This document shows, in pieces, positions 1 to 6,600 of a stretch of DNA of 28,220 nucleotides. The DNA is from a virus. The notes beneath the pieces were generated by a model. It was not told the origin of the DNA. It did no database searches and saw nothing but the letters and a program-made list of their open reading frames with translations. How positions within the stretch are numbered: the first letter of the stretch is position 1; every line of letters starts with the position of its first letter. Made by a program: the position numbers and the translations under genes. The stretch lies in IMG/VR virus record IMGVR_UViG_3300030110_002455, positions 1 through 28,220 of that record. One strand, 5' to 3'.

Positions 1-279
1 TACACTCCTGGTGCTTACAGTATTACTACTGCTGGTGACAGCTTTTCGTATTCAGAGTCGTACATAGAAGGTGATGACGTTCCGGCCGTACTTTCAACAA
101 CTGTTACGGCAGGTGTCGTTCCAGCACTACCTATATTTGGAAACACAACAACAACTGCAGGCGGTGTAGCAGGCACTCTGGCGGGGACAATTGCTACAGA
201 TGGTGCATTAGCAATTACGGCTGGTGGTGCTGGCACTACGGCAATTGGCCAAGTTATTCAGGAGCTAACTATCAAGTGA
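1..279 (+). CDS. Partial hypothetical protein, C-terminal 92 residues
   Basis: A reading frame is open from the first base and stops at TGA 277-279. The 5' part lies outside the window. The visible piece is rich in Gly, Ala and Thr and ends with a low-complexity run (TTTTAGGVAGTLAGTIATDG, then a GGAGTTAIGQ segment), as seen in surface or fibre-like proteins. There are no cysteines and no visible catalytic motif. Its stop overlaps the GTG start of the next gene (GTGA), which suggests translational coupling and supports it being real although a minus-strand frame is also open here. Function unknown; a virion or fibre component is only a guess from composition. Confidence 0.6.
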   Translation, partial: YTPGAYSITTAGDSFSYSESYIEGDDVPAVLSTTVTAGVVPALPIFGNTTTTAGGVAGTLAGTIATDGALAITAGGAGTTAIGQVIQELTIK

Positions 280-695
280 AAATCCTGCTGTTGTTGCTTT
301 TGGCTGCCCCAGCGGCAGCCGTACCAATCGTTCCTAACTTTCAGCAAGGAACACTTTCCAGCACAACAAAGACAACATCAAAGGTTATTGAAGTCATTAA
401 CTCTTACGAATATCGCACGGGTTATGAATACACAGCTAGCGGCACAAATATTCAGCCTTCTGGCGGGCTTGCTCCACAAAGCTTGACGACTACCACCAAT
501 ACATTGAACGGTGTTTCAAGCAAGTGGACTGGACTTGATCCTGCATCTAGACCAACATGGAGCATCGTTAAGCCAGGCGCTGCTTTCTCCATAGTTGAGA
601 CTCTTTCTGGACCAGGGCTTACAAATCACACGATCATAAATAGAGAGACTGACATCGAATCACTTACAGAAACCACCAGCACCTTTACCCAATGA
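276..695 (+). CDS. Secreted protein of unknown function, cyanophage-type
   Basis: 139 residues from a GTG start that overlaps the preceding stop; AGGAG at 260-264 is a plausible ribosome site. Residues 1-15 form a signal peptide (MKILLLLLLAAPAAA, cleavage before VPIV). The mature part is Ser/Thr-rich, with a SKWTGLDPASRPTWSIV segment and a GPGLTNHTIINRETDIESL segment. From memory, proteins with these segments are common in phages of marine Synechococcus and Prochlorococcus, where their role is unknown. The stop overlaps the next start (ATGA), so the two secreted proteins are probably made together. Export to the periplasm or outer surface is inferred from the signal peptide. Confidence 0.75.
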   Translation: MKILLLLLLAAPAAAVPIVPNFQQGTLSSTTKTTSKVIEVINSYEYRTGYEYTASGTNIQPSGGLAPQSLTTTTNTLNGVSSKWTGLDPASRPTWSIVKPGAAFSIVETLSGPGLTNHTIINRETDIESLTETTSTFTQ

Positions 696-1423
696 AGCGT
701 GTCCTAGCAGCTTTGCTGTTATTCACTGGGCCGGTAAATGCTCAGGTTAGTAGTACAGCAGCCCCCGTTGCGAATAGTTCGGGCTCAGTGACGAATCAAT
801 CCGTGCAGGTGGTCCCGAGCAGCACTTTTAGCTCTGTGATTAACGGCGTTAGCTGCCAAGGGGCAAGCTTGACGATTAACCCTTTTCTTAGTTCAACCAC
901 TGGCTGGTCTGATCCGTATGAACGCTATTACAACGAGCCTGTCTATGACACGCTTGACATTACTGGTGCGTTTGATCCAGAAGGCAATCCCGTTCCAGAT
1001 GGCAGACCAGACAATCCTGGTCGCGTGCTTTTCAGAAAACCAGTAAGGACAGGGCAGAAGACAAATTTCTCAGTCAATGGCGGCATCACTGCACAGATCT
1101 CAATCCCACTAGATCGCAGTCATATCCGCACTTGCCGCAAAGCAGCAGAAAAGCAAGTCGAGTTGATGGAAGCAGCCTTGGCTGATAAAAGGCTTAACTA
1201 CGAGCTTGCAAGACTTAAAAATTGCGCTGAACTAATGCAAAAGGGCATCAGTTTTCACCGCAGGTCGCCCTACAGCAAGATCTGTGCCGATGTCGTCTTA
1301 GTTAATCCGCCTGGTGTCTTGCCGCCCCACACACATTCAATCCCTACTTCTTCAAAGAACGCTGAAACTTCCGACGCTGCCAAGCTGACTCAACAACAGT
1401 CTTCTTCCCAAGCTTCTCCTTAA
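692..1423 (+). CDS. Secreted protein of unknown function, cyanophage-type
   Basis: 243 residues, ATG start inside the ATGA overlap with the upstream gene. Residues 1-17 form a signal peptide (cleavage after PVNA, before QVSS). The N-terminal part carries APVANSSGSVTNQSVQV; the middle has an aromatic segment (SDPYERYYNEPVYDT); residues about 140-205 look helical and contain RTCRKAAEKQ, LKNCAELMQKG and YSKICADVV, with three cysteines that may pair. I recall the same arrangement in marine cyanophages next to the preceding gene, with no known function. The last 26 codons are low complexity (Ser, Gln, Thr) and lie antisense to the end of the convergent gene, so the conserved part probably stops before the overlap. 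Confidence 0.75.
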   Translation: MKRVLAALLLFTGPVNAQVSSTAAPVANSSGSVTNQSVQVVPSSTFSSVINGVSCQGASLTINPFLSSTTGWSDPYERYYNEPVYDTLDITGAFDPEGNPVPDGRPDNPGRVLFRKPVRTGQKTNFSVNGGITAQISIPLDRSHIRTCRKAAEKQVELMEAALADKRLNYELARLKNCAELMQKGISFHRRSPYSKICADVVLVNPPGVLPPHTHSIPTSSKNAETSDAAKLTQQQSSSQASP

Positions 1424-2099
1424 TCTTCTTGATCGTCTTTTTGACAAGAGGCTTGATCACCTTCAGCAAAATATCGCCTAATGGTTTGGCTAGAACTGCC
1501 GCTGTTGTTGCGACAACCGCAATCGTTGCAGTCGTGACCACAACAGGCGAGCCAGGTAAATGGTTGCCGAGAATCGCTGGTATGTCCAACGATTTGAATT
1601 GCGGCTTGCATTCTCCATCGACACGCTTATAGCCAGTTATGACAGCAGTCTGAAGCTTATTTTTAGCTCCAATAGGTATTGCATCCGGTGGCGGACATGG
1701 CAGTTCCGTGTCTAAATTTGAAATGTCAGCAGGTGCAGCTGCTGGCGGAGGGGACTTTACCGGTTGCTGGGAGGCTGCCGGTTTTTCTTTTGGGTTTATT
1801 GCTGGCGGCTTGGCTGATCCATAAGTCAACGTGCCAGGCGTAAAGTCCAATGCAGCAGGAAACGATGGCATCGTTCCGTCACAGACAACAAAGTTGCCCT
1901 TTGGGTCTGTCGTATAAGCATCTGCATTCCCAGGTTGAGTATTGCGTGTCTCAACACAGCCAGGTATTTCCGCAACCGGAAAACCCAGCATCAAAGTGAT
2001 TGGCGGTTCTTGCGGAATGCTTTGCGGCGGGATACTTCTCCACGTGGGTATTTCTGGAACGCCAATACGTCCCACACCAATCTCAGGTATTTCAGGCAC
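1344..2099 (-). CDS. Proline-rich single-span membrane protein, cyanophage-type
   Basis: 251 residues. Residues 1-145 are proline-rich with cysteines near positions 48, 73 and 135. An ITGYKRVDGEC segment follows, then one likely membrane span at about 186-204 (PVVVTTATIAVVATTAAVLA). The tail is strongly basic (KPLVKKTIKKIKEKLGKK) and should stay on the cytoplasmic side, leaving the proline-rich part outside. From memory, the GECxxQ segment followed by VVTTATIAVVA and AKPL occurs in marine cyanophage proteins of unknown function. The 3' end overlaps the convergent plus-strand gene by 80 bases. It starts 3 bases after the stop of the upstream membrane-protein gene and is probably in the same transcript. 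Confidence 0.7.
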   Translation of the reverse strand: MPEIPEIGVGRIGVPEIPTWRSIPPQSIPQEPPITLMLGFPVAEIPGCVETRNTQPGNADAYTTDPKGNFVVCDGTMPSFPAALDFTPGTLTYGSAKPPAINPKEKPAASQQPVKSPPPAAAPADISNLDTELPCPPPDAIPIGAKNKLQTAVITGYKRVDGECKPQFKSLDIPAILGNHLPGSPVVVTTATIAVVATTAAVLAKPLGDILLKVIKPLVKKTIKKIKEKLGKKTVVESAWQRRKFQRSLKK

Positions 2100-2102
2100 C
2101 TA

Positions 2103-2354
2103 TTAGAACGGTGACTTAGGTAGCTCGAATGCAGGCTCAATGACAGGGCCTGTTGCTGTTGGCAGTTCAGGCATCACGTCATCAATCTGACCTGGCACCA
2201 TGTCAGTGACGAGCTTGGTTAGCTCAAGCTTTAGCTCACTCATGTAATACTTCGTCAGTGATGGGATCCTGGTGTAAAGCACCAACGTTCCAACAACCAT
2301 TGCTCCAGACATCAGAAATGCTGTAGCGCCGAGCAGGTTAAAAACTTTTTGCAT
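2103..2354 (-). CDS. Small one-span membrane protein, cyanophage-type
   Basis: 83 residues with one hydrophobic span at about 8-27 (LGATAFLMSGAMVVGTLVLY), then an amphipathic helix (MSELKLELTKLVTDMV) and a proline-rich end. AGGA lies about 6 bases before the ATG. It begins just past the terminator of the porin-like gene, so it may have its own transcript or depend on read-through. From memory, short proteins starting MQxVFN with the same span and a TDMVPGQID segment occur in marine cyanophages. A holin role is conceivable from size and topology, but no endolysin lies in the window and nothing else supports it. Confidence 0.7.
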   Translation of the reverse strand: MQKVFNLLGATAFLMSGAMVVGTLVLYTRIPSLTKYYMSELKLELTKLVTDMVPGQIDDVMPELPTATGPVIEPAFELPKSPF

Positions 2355-2372
2355 GATGATCCTAGATAAAAC

Positions 2373-2398
2373 AAAAGGCCCCCTTGCGGGAGCCCCTT
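2373..2398 (-). terminator. Rho-independent terminator of the porin-like gene
   Basis: An 11-pair stem (arms 2373-2383 and 2388-2398, GC-rich, three G-U pairs when read on the minus strand) closes a GCAA tetraloop. On the minus strand it is followed by TTTTGTTTTATC. It lies 35 bases past the stop of the porin-like gene and before the next minus-strand start. Confidence 0.85.
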
Positions 2399-2433
2399 GT
2401 TGGTTCGTGTGAGAAACCTAAGCTAGTTATAGC

Positions 2434-2790
2434 TCAGAAAGCCCACTTCACGCCAAGCTTGGTTCCAACAGAAGGATCATCTTCTGCAGTGATGAAGCTC
2501 AGCTCGCCATAGATGCCAACGTTTTGGGCTACTTGGACGTTTCCGCCAACTTTGCCGGACAGTTCAAACTCAGAATCGCCACCGTCAGGAGCAACCAAGG
2601 CTGGACCGCCCTGCAGGTAGTAACCGTAAACGCCGTCAGAACCTTCAAAACCAACGTGGAAATCTGTTACAGATCCGGCGTAATCTCCGCCCGAATAACC
2701 GCCGTTATTCTCTACGTTGACATAAGGGCCTGCCAAGGCAGCTGAACCAGCGAGAACACCAGAAACAGCTACTGCGAATGCTTTGATCAT
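2434..2790 (-). CDS. Outer-membrane beta-barrel (porin-like) protein
   Basis: 118 residues. A signal peptide (about residues 1-20, ending SAALA before GPYVN) precedes a Gly- and Asp-rich region of alternating polar and hydrophobic residues that reads as short beta strands (GSVTDFHVGF, VYGYYLQGG, ELSGKVGGNVQV, NVGIYGELSF). It ends TKLGVKWAF; a C-terminal aromatic residue after alternating hydrophobics is the usual signal for insertion by the BAM machinery. About 98 mature residues would allow a small barrel of six to eight strands. From memory, proteins with this GPYVNVE start are common in marine cyanophages. Its place beside the tail fibres recalls lambda lom, an outer-membrane protein gene next to J and stf; a role in altering the host surface is inference. 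It has its own leader and a strong terminator. Confidence 0.8.
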   Translation of the reverse strand: MIKAFAVAVSGVLAGSAALAGPYVNVENNGGYSGGDYAGSVTDFHVGFEGSDGVYGYYLQGGPALVAPDGGDSEFELSGKVGGNVQVAQNVGIYGELSFITAEDDPSVGTKLGVKWAF

Positions 2791-2796
2791 TTGTAG

Positions 2797-2834
2797 AAGG
2801 AGGTGAGTTTTCTTGAGCCAGATTAGCTGGCCCA
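2797..2834 (-). promoter_or_regulatory. Leader of the porin-like gene: hairpin plus 16S-tail mimic
   Basis: On the minus strand the leader has a hairpin of eight pairs (arms 2814-2821 and 2827-2834, five-base loop, one G-U pair) with no U-run after it, then TCACCTCCTT (2806 down to 2797), then ATG at 2790. The ten bases equal the 3' end of bacterial 16S rRNA, so they are an anti-Shine-Dalgarno rather than a ribosome site. No purine-rich ribosome site is seen between it and the start. Control of translation is possible but unproven. Confidence 0.35.
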
Positions 2835-2861
2835 GTCAATGGACAGTTTTGAATCTGTTCC

Positions 2862-3056
2862 TTAATTCTCATCCGTTCCAGGAAACGTTGAGAAGTGACG
2901 TTTATGCAAGCCGGTGTAAAGACCACGCTTTGGATGGTCTGCTCTGTCTCTGCCCTCAAGCTTATAAAGCATGTCGAGCCAGACAATGCGATTATTCTGA
3001 CTCTCAATGTCCGTAGCCCCGTAGGACGCAGACATCATTGGATCAGGTCTTTGCAT
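2862..3056 (-). CDS. Small hypothetical protein, 64 residues
   Basis: The ATG shares its A with the stop of the upstream gene (TGATG), so it is probably translated by coupling. The protein is hydrophilic and begins MQRPDPMMSASYGATD, continues with NNRIVWLDMLYKLEGR and HPKRGLYTGL, and has no membrane span. The order of a WL-x-LYxLxGR stretch, a DHPxRGxYTGL stretch and a short charged end resembles small proteins I recall from marine cyanophages. No function is known. Open frames on the opposite strand and in another minus frame cover the same DNA, so this one is chosen for its coupling and remembered similarity. Confidence 0.6.
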   Translation of the reverse strand: MQRPDPMMSASYGATDIESQNNRIVWLDMLYKLEGRDRADHPKRGLYTGLHKRHFSTFPGTDEN

Positions 3057-3379
3057 CAGGCGGCCCAGGGTAAGCCAGCACCTGTTGTTGGTGTGCGCTT
3101 TTCCGTCAGCTGATTGTCCAAAGCAGTTTGGATTTCAGTCACCTTCTCTGCACCGCCAAGTGCAGTTTGCAGCCAAGAAATTGCTTGCGCCTCAGTCACA
3201 TCGTCATAAGCGATCATGTCGTCAGCATCAGGTGCTTCAAGACCGATTGAGCCATACGCCCCACTGGAATAAACGCCGTCTTCAGTCTCTGCTGTGACGG
3301 TGTAGTGGAGCGTACTGATCACTCCGGTTTGAAGAAGTCTGTCGCATTGACCGACTTTCCATGTGTAGGTGTTTGCCAT
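3056..3379 (-). CDS. Small conserved phage protein, TYTWKV type
   Basis: 107 residues starting MANTYTWKVGQCDRLLQ. The first half reads as beta strands (VISTLHYTVTAETEDGVYSS, then GSIGLEAPDAD); the second half has IAYDDVTEAQAISWLQTALG and a helix, and it ends in a Pro-Trp motif (GLPWAA). From memory this is a family of short proteins frequent in marine phages near tail fibre genes, function unknown. It sits 2 bases after the preceding gene and overlaps the next by 1 base, so it belongs to the late operon. A virion or fibre-assembly role is inferred from position only. Confidence 0.8.
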   Translation of the reverse strand: MANTYTWKVGQCDRLLQTGVISTLHYTVTAETEDGVYSSGAYGSIGLEAPDADDMIAYDDVTEAQAISWLQTALGGAEKVTEIQTALDNQLTEKRTPTTGAGLPWAA

Positions 3380-3381
3380 GA

Positions 3382-3609
3382 TCAGGCTTTACCTGCTGTG
3401 ATTGCGGAATTTAAAGGCTCAAGGTCTTCTGTTGTCCAGTAGTCCTTGGCAACCATCAGCTCCAAGTGCTCGACATTGCGAGCAACTGTTGCTGTTTGAT
3501 CAGCATCACGAGAAGACAGAGCCATTAAGTCAGTGATGACAGTGACGGAATCAAGAGCTGCAGAATAGTTTTGAGCTATTTCTGCAGCAGTTGGCGTTTC
3601 AACAGACAT
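3382..3609 (-). CDS. Small conserved helical protein next to the fibre genes
   Basis: 75 residues, mostly helical: TAAEIAQNYSAALDSVTVI, then a DADQTATVARNVEHLELMV stretch and a short end with DYWTTEDLEPLNSAI. No signal peptide or membrane span. The segment NVEHLELMxAKDYWTxEDL is one I recall from marine cyanophage genomes, again beside the TYTWKV-type protein. It lies 26 bases after the long repeat fibre gene and 2 bases before the next. The function is unknown. Confidence 0.8.
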   Translation of the reverse strand: MSVETPTAAEIAQNYSAALDSVTVITDLMALSSRDADQTATVARNVEHLELMVAKDYWTTEDLEPLNSAITAGKA

Positions 3610-3635
3610 GACAGGTCTAGGAGAATGATGCGAGT

Positions 3636-6600
3636 CTACGCGCTCTTCAGCGCAGCGACCTCATTCTGCAACTCTTTAACCATAGCCGTCAACTCTTGTA
3701 CGGCATTTACCAGCACAGGAACCAGATGCTCACCTTTGTATTTGAGGTGATCAGCGTCTTCGGTGTCAATGATGACTGGGTTGTCACCTTCTAAGGCAAG
3801 GATGTCTTGCGCTTTGAATCCATAACGTACATCACCATCTGGTGTTTCAGTGTCACGATCTACCTTGAACTGATAGGCAGTTGGCTTGAGTTGATTAACA
3901 AAGTCCAGACCATACGGTACTGGAGCAAAGTTCATCTTATCGCGTTCATCTGATGTAACGGTCCAAGATACTTTGACGTAGGCATTAGTGATTGATGTAT
4001 GACCTAAAGCTAGACGGTTGTTTTCTGTTGTTGTGGCAAACACTGGTCCATAAGACCCATTGCTGCTTATAAAACCAATGCCAATATTACCGGATCCAGT
4101 GGTGTTTGAGACCATAGCTGAGTATCCGAGGGCTACATTAGCTGTACCAGTGGTGTTGTTATAGAGAGTATCTCTTCCAATAGCTGTGTTTGTATTGCTA
4201 GTAGTGTTTGAATAGAGGGCTTGGTATCCGAGGGCTACATTACTAGCACCAGTGGTGTTGTTACGAAGAGCGTCTAATCCGTTAGCTACATTGTTGTTTC
4301 CAGTGGTGTTGTTGAGGAGAGAATTTAATCCAGTAGCTGTGTTATTAATACCAGTGGTGTTGCCAAAAAGGGCCTGATATCCAGTAGCTACGTTTGAATT
4401 ACCAGTGCTGTTACTACGAAGAGCCCTCCATCCTGCAGCTGTATTGTAATTACCAGTAGTGTTGAGTAAGAGTGCATCCATCCCGTAGGCTGAGTTATCT
4501 CCGCCAGAAGTGTTGGAGTAAAGAGCTTGAAACCCGCAGGCTGTATTATTAGTACCAGTGGTGTTAAAACGAAGAGCACTGACTCCGTTGGCTACGTTGT
4601 GATAACCCGTGGTGTTGGAATAGAGTGCAAAATATCCGACAGCTACATTATTGCTGGCAGTGGTGTTGCTATATAAGGCTCTTGCCCCGTATGCAACGTT
4701 GTAGTTCCCAGTTGTATTGACACGCAAAGCGTTATATCCGCTTGCTACGTTTTCAGTACCAGTTGTGTTGAAACGTAGAGATTGTATGCCAGTGGCTGTG
4801 TTTTCAACACCAGTGGTATTAGAAAGAAGAGAATTTTCCCCGGCAGCAGTGTTGCCTTGACCCGTGGTGTTGTTATAAAGAGCTTGATATCCGCTAGCTG
4901 TGTTGCTATAACCAGTGGAGTTTAAAGCAAGAGCTTGGTACCCGTTAGCTACGTTGCTATGACCAGTGGTGTTGTTATAAAGAGCTTGGTATCCAGTAGC
5001 TGTGTTGTAAGCACCAGTGGTATTGCTGATTAAACCTTCAAATCCAAAGGCTGTGTTGTTACCGCCAGTGGTGTTTAAAGCAAGCGAATTGTATCCAGTA
5101 GCTGTGTTACCACTCGCAGTGGTGTTGCTTAAGAGAGCTTGTCTTCCAACGGCTGTATTATTACCGCCAGTGGTGTTGGAAAAGAGAGCATGGTAACCGT
5201 TTGCTGTGTTGTAAGCACCAGTGGTGTTCGTATGAAGCGCACCAGCACCTTGTGCTGTATTACTAGCGCCTGTCGTGTTACTTTTTAAAGCTTTATTGCC
5301 AACTGCAGTATTTTCAGATGCTGTAGTGTTTAGAGTTAGTGCTTCATTTCCAACAGCTACGTTGTAACTACCAGTGGAATTTGTAAAGAGTGCCTGATAC
5401 CCACTTGCTACGTTTTTATCACCAGTAGTGTTGCTATAAAGAGCATTGACCCCGCTTGCTACATTACTAGAGCCAGTGGAGTTGAGGACTAAAGCTTGAT
5501 ACCCTATAGCTGTGTTAAGAGTACCCGTAGTGTTTTGCTGTAGAGCACTTTTCCCGTTAGCTGTATTGCCACCGCCAGTAGTGTTGGTATACAGAGCTTG
5601 AAATCCGGTAGCCGTATTATTAGTACCAGTGGTGCTGTAATACAGCGCATACATTCCACTAGCTGAGTTATAACTACCAGTGGTGTTAGTATAAAGAGAT
5701 TGCATCCCAATGGATGTATTGAAAGTACCTGTAGTATTGGAATAGAGAGCTTTAAAACCGTGGGCTGTGTTGTTAGAAGCAGTGGTATTTGAATAAAGAG
5801 AACCTATCCCGTAAGCTGTATTGTTATCAGCAGTGGTGTTTGATGTAAGAGCGTTTACTCCGCTAGCAGTGTTGTTACCACCAGTGGTATTAGAATAGAG
5901 AGCACTGGATCCGCTAGCTGTGTTACTAGCACCAGTTGTATTGGAATAAAGAGCTTGATGACCGCTAGCTGTATTATCACTAGCAGTGGTATTGGAATAA
6001 AGAGCTTGTCGTCCGGTGGCTGTGTTTCTAGAACCAGTAGTGTTTAATCGAAGAGAGTTGAGTCCGCTAGCTGTGTTGAGAGAGCCAGTGGTGTTCGCCT
6101 TGAGGGAACCTGCCCCGACAGCTGTGTTGTAATTACCTGTGGTGTTTGCACCGAGGGGGCTATCTCCACCGATAGCCGTGTTGTAATCACCTCCGGTATT
6201 AGAAGAGAGAGCATTTAATCCTACAGCTGCGTTGAAAGTACCATTGGTGTTTGCATTCAGAGCACTACTACCAACCACCGTATTACTTGAAACGTTACCC
6301 GCACCACGGCCAATCGTTAGTGAGTTGATGGTTGCGTCTGCAGTAAACGTGGCGTTGCCACTTGAATCGATTCTGAGTCGCTCACTTGCACCTGTAGATA
6401 TATAGAAATGATTTCCGGAAACTGTACCAATCTCTGCAACATTAGCGCTTATCGCAGCATTAAGCATACGAATAACAGGAACGGTTGCTCCATCCGTAGC
6501 TGGTACAAACGCAATGCCACCATTCCCAGACGGTGCTTTAACATTAAGGCGGAAATTGTTGTTAACTCCTGTCGTACCTACGTTTAGATTGCCCGAGCTG

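Noticed and set aside
2103-2354. Holin call for the small membrane protein
   Set aside because: Single span and small size are not enough; no endolysin or spanin genes are in the window.
2705-3007. Minus-strand frame of 100 residues overlapping the barrel gene start
   Set aside because: It overlaps both the 64-residue gene and the signal peptide of the barrel protein in another frame, and its composition looks random.
2813-3016. Plus-strand frame with TTG start eight bases after a perfect AAGGAGGTGA
   Set aside because: It lies antisense to the coupled 64-residue gene and the leader of the barrel gene, its protein has no recognisable pattern, and no plus-strand transcript would be expected here.
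4388-5710. Two extra minus-strand frames inside the repeat array (4388-4579 and 5504-5710)
   Set aside because: They are periodic by-products of reading the 51-base repeats in another frame.
4077-6272. CRISPR-like regular repeats at the DNA level
   Set aside because: The 51-base period is continuous coding repeat with no separate spacers, and the reading frame is kept through all copies.
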